From Marinilabiliales bacterium (GTDB taxonomy: Bacteria > Bacteroidota > Bacteroidia > Bacteroidales > F082): a DNA stretch of 6,892 nt. Positions 5,625-6,892 of the stretch are shown piece after piece; the stretch's first letter is position 1, and every line of letters begins with the position of its first letter. The stretch covers positions 1 to 6,892 of the forward strand of contig PKSW01000077.1 of assembly GCA_002869465.1 (NCBI GenBank), in the 5' to 3' direction. The notes under the pieces are model-generated. The model searched no databases. It was not told where the DNA came from and worked only from the letters and a program-made list of their open reading frames with translations. The translations under genes were made by a program, and so were the position numbers.

Positions 5625-6803
5625 ATGAACTATATTTTATACGATGGCCCTTACAGGGACAGTCTTTTACCTTTTACATTTACACGTCCGGTTGCCGGTA
5701 TCAGAATTGGCATAACAACAATTCATGAGAAATGGGAGCATTACATGGGAAAGGAGATGTCCCATTTGACACAAGACTACCTTCAGGAAAAATTCCCACT
5801 GAAAAAGGAAAGTGAGAATATAGTGATTGATGCTTCGATTTTGCCAAACGATGATTTAGTAAGCCTAATCAAATCACTGAAGATTGGGCAGGCGCTTGTA
5901 AATGAAGGCAGAACTATTGCTGTGAATACAAATTTGCAAGGGGTAGCTGATAATCCGTTCAAAGGCGACTTCGACCAGGTTCAGGTTAAAAAAAGATTTA
6001 TTTCGCTTCAGCATCCATGGGATATTTTTAAAAATAACCCGGAAGCTATAAAAGAGGATTTTAGAAGCCTGACTTTTAACCGGAGATCAGTGCCTCTTAG
6101 TAGCCAGTTTTGGGTAACCGGAAACCCGGATTTAATCTTTATTGAAGAAGGCGCAGATATAAAATTTGCCTATTTTAATACAGAAAATGGACCCATTTAT
6201 ATTGGCAAAAACGCCAAAGTAATGGAGGGAAGCCTGATACGTGGTCCATTCGCTTTATGCGAGCATGCTACCGTAAAGATGGGAGCTAAAATATATGAAG
6301 GAACTACTATAGGACCCTATTCAAAAGTTGGAGGGGAAGTAAATAATTCCGTAATTTTCGGATACAGCAGTAAAGCCCATGACGGTTATATGGGTAACTC
6401 TGTAATGGGTGAATGGTGTAACCTGGGAGCAGATACCAATACTTCCAACTTGAAAAACACTTATGAAAACGTAAAAGCCTGGTCGTATGCAGAAGATTCA
6501 TTTGTTGATACAGCTTCGCAGTTTTGTGGGCTAATCATGGGAGACCATTCAAAATCAGGTATCAATACGATGTTCAACACGGGAACGGTAGTGGGTGTAT
6601 TTTGCAATATCTTTGGTGAAGGTTACCAGCGAAATTTTATCCCATCCTTTTCTTGGGGGGGGACCCATGGATTTAAACTCTACAATACAAAAAGGTTTCT
6701 GAAAGTGGCGGAAGCAGTCATGAAGCGCAGAGATATACCTTTTAATGCCAAAGAGCAGGAAATACTGCTTCATTTGCATAAAATGGCATCGGTCAGGAAA
6801 TAG
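5625..6803 (+). CDS. GlmU-family protein: putative sugar nucleotidyltransferase / glucosamine-1-phosphate N-acetyltransferase
   Basis: A 392-residue protein that fits the alternative GlmU family of Bacteroidota (TIGR03991), predicted to acetylate glucosamine-1-phosphate and couple it to UTP, making UDP-GlcNAc for peptidoglycan and glycans in the cytosol. Residues 1-165 form a divergent nucleotidyltransferase-like domain with RDSLLPFTFTRP (11-22) and an EKW at 35-37, but no canonical GxGTRM loop. Residues 167-335 are hexapeptide repeats of a left-handed beta-helix. SSKAHDGYMGNSVMG (248-262) followed by NLGADTNTSNLKN (266-278) aligns with the GlmU acetyltransferase stretch KAxHLxYxGDAxIG...NIGAGTxTCNYDG, making His252 the likely catalytic base. 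The ATG at 5625 has only a weak GCAGG upstream. It follows the L31 terminator, so it should have its own promoter. A run of eight G at 6655-6662 encodes the WGG of SFSWGGTHGF, and the frame stays intact across it. The acetyltransferase half is well supported, uridylyl transfer less so. Confidence 0.9.
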   Translation: MNYILYDGPYRDSLLPFTFTRPVAGIRIGITTIHEKWEHYMGKEMSHLTQDYLQEKFPLKKESENIVIDASILPNDDLVSLIKSLKIGQALVNEGRTIAVNTNLQGVADNPFKGDFDQVQVKKRFISLQHPWDIFKNNPEAIKEDFRSLTFNRRSVPLSSQFWVTGNPDLIFIEEGADIKFAYFNTENGPIYIGKNAKVMEGSLIRGPFALCEHATVKMGAKIYEGTTIGPYSKVGGEVNNSVIFGYSSKAHDGYMGNSVMGEWCNLGADTNTSNLKNTYENVKAWSYAEDSFVDTASQFCGLIMGDHSKSGINTMFNTGTVVGVFCNIFGEGYQRNFIPSFSWGGTHGFKLYNTKRFLKVAEAVMKRRDIPFNAKEQEILLHLHKMASVRK

Positions 6804-6892
6804 AAATATACAGACCTGAATTCATATCGGATTTTCTTATTGGCATATTAATTGACGGTACAACTATCTTAAATTGTAAACAGTTCGGTTGG

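Noticed and set aside
6804..6892. Possible promoter for a further rightward gene (TTG at 6840-6842 and TATCTTAA at 6865-6872)
   Set aside because: The -7-like box has two mismatches and no start codon or gene is visible before the window ends.

Overview
This 6.9 kb window looks like chromosomal DNA from a member of the Bacteroidota. Four things point there: promoter elements of the form TAnnTTTG followed by CA, almost no Shine-Dalgarno sequences ahead of starts, a short SerA lacking an ACT domain with the TPKKMGAQT signature that I remember from Bacteroides-type enzymes, and a zinc-free type B L31 next to an alternative GlmU-family gene. Base composition is moderately AT-rich throughout. I see no IS element, phage gene, tRNA, rRNA or CRISPR array. 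The content is mainly core metabolism.

Left half (38-3916, minus strand): a serine-biosynthesis operon transcribed right to left. Its order is serC (phosphoserine aminotransferase), serA (D-3-phosphoglycerate dehydrogenase), a small four-helix-bundle (S23/IVP-type) gene, and a DUF1015 gene. SerA and SerC convert 3-phosphoglycerate to O-phosphoserine. No phosphoserine phosphatase (serB) is present. The four-helix-bundle gene interrupts what I remember as a widely conserved serC-serA-DUF1015 block. No terminator is visible in the 37 bases after the DUF1015 gene.

Middle (3917-4028): a compact 112-base divergent promoter region with a recognisable -7 box facing each way and an inverted repeat overlapping the rightward one. 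To its right is a LuxC-type acyl-CoA reductase gene (4029-5105). In many Bacteroidota a ferredoxin gene lies near this point; there is no room for one here.

Right half (5106-6892, plus strand): type B ribosomal protein L31 with its own promoter and a clear intrinsic terminator, then a GlmU-family protein (divergent N-terminal domain plus left-handed beta-helix acetyltransferase) likely acting in UDP-GlcNAc supply. The last 89 bases (6804-6892) show no gene.

I do not see an obvious new multi-gene system. The best leads are the DUF1015 protein, with a DGHHR motif and operon linkage to serine synthesis, the unusual catalytic positions of SerA, the inserted four-helix-bundle gene with its Asp/His-rich tail, and two similar inverted repeats at candidate promoters that share a 9-base word. 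No stretch of more than 300 bases lacks a gene.
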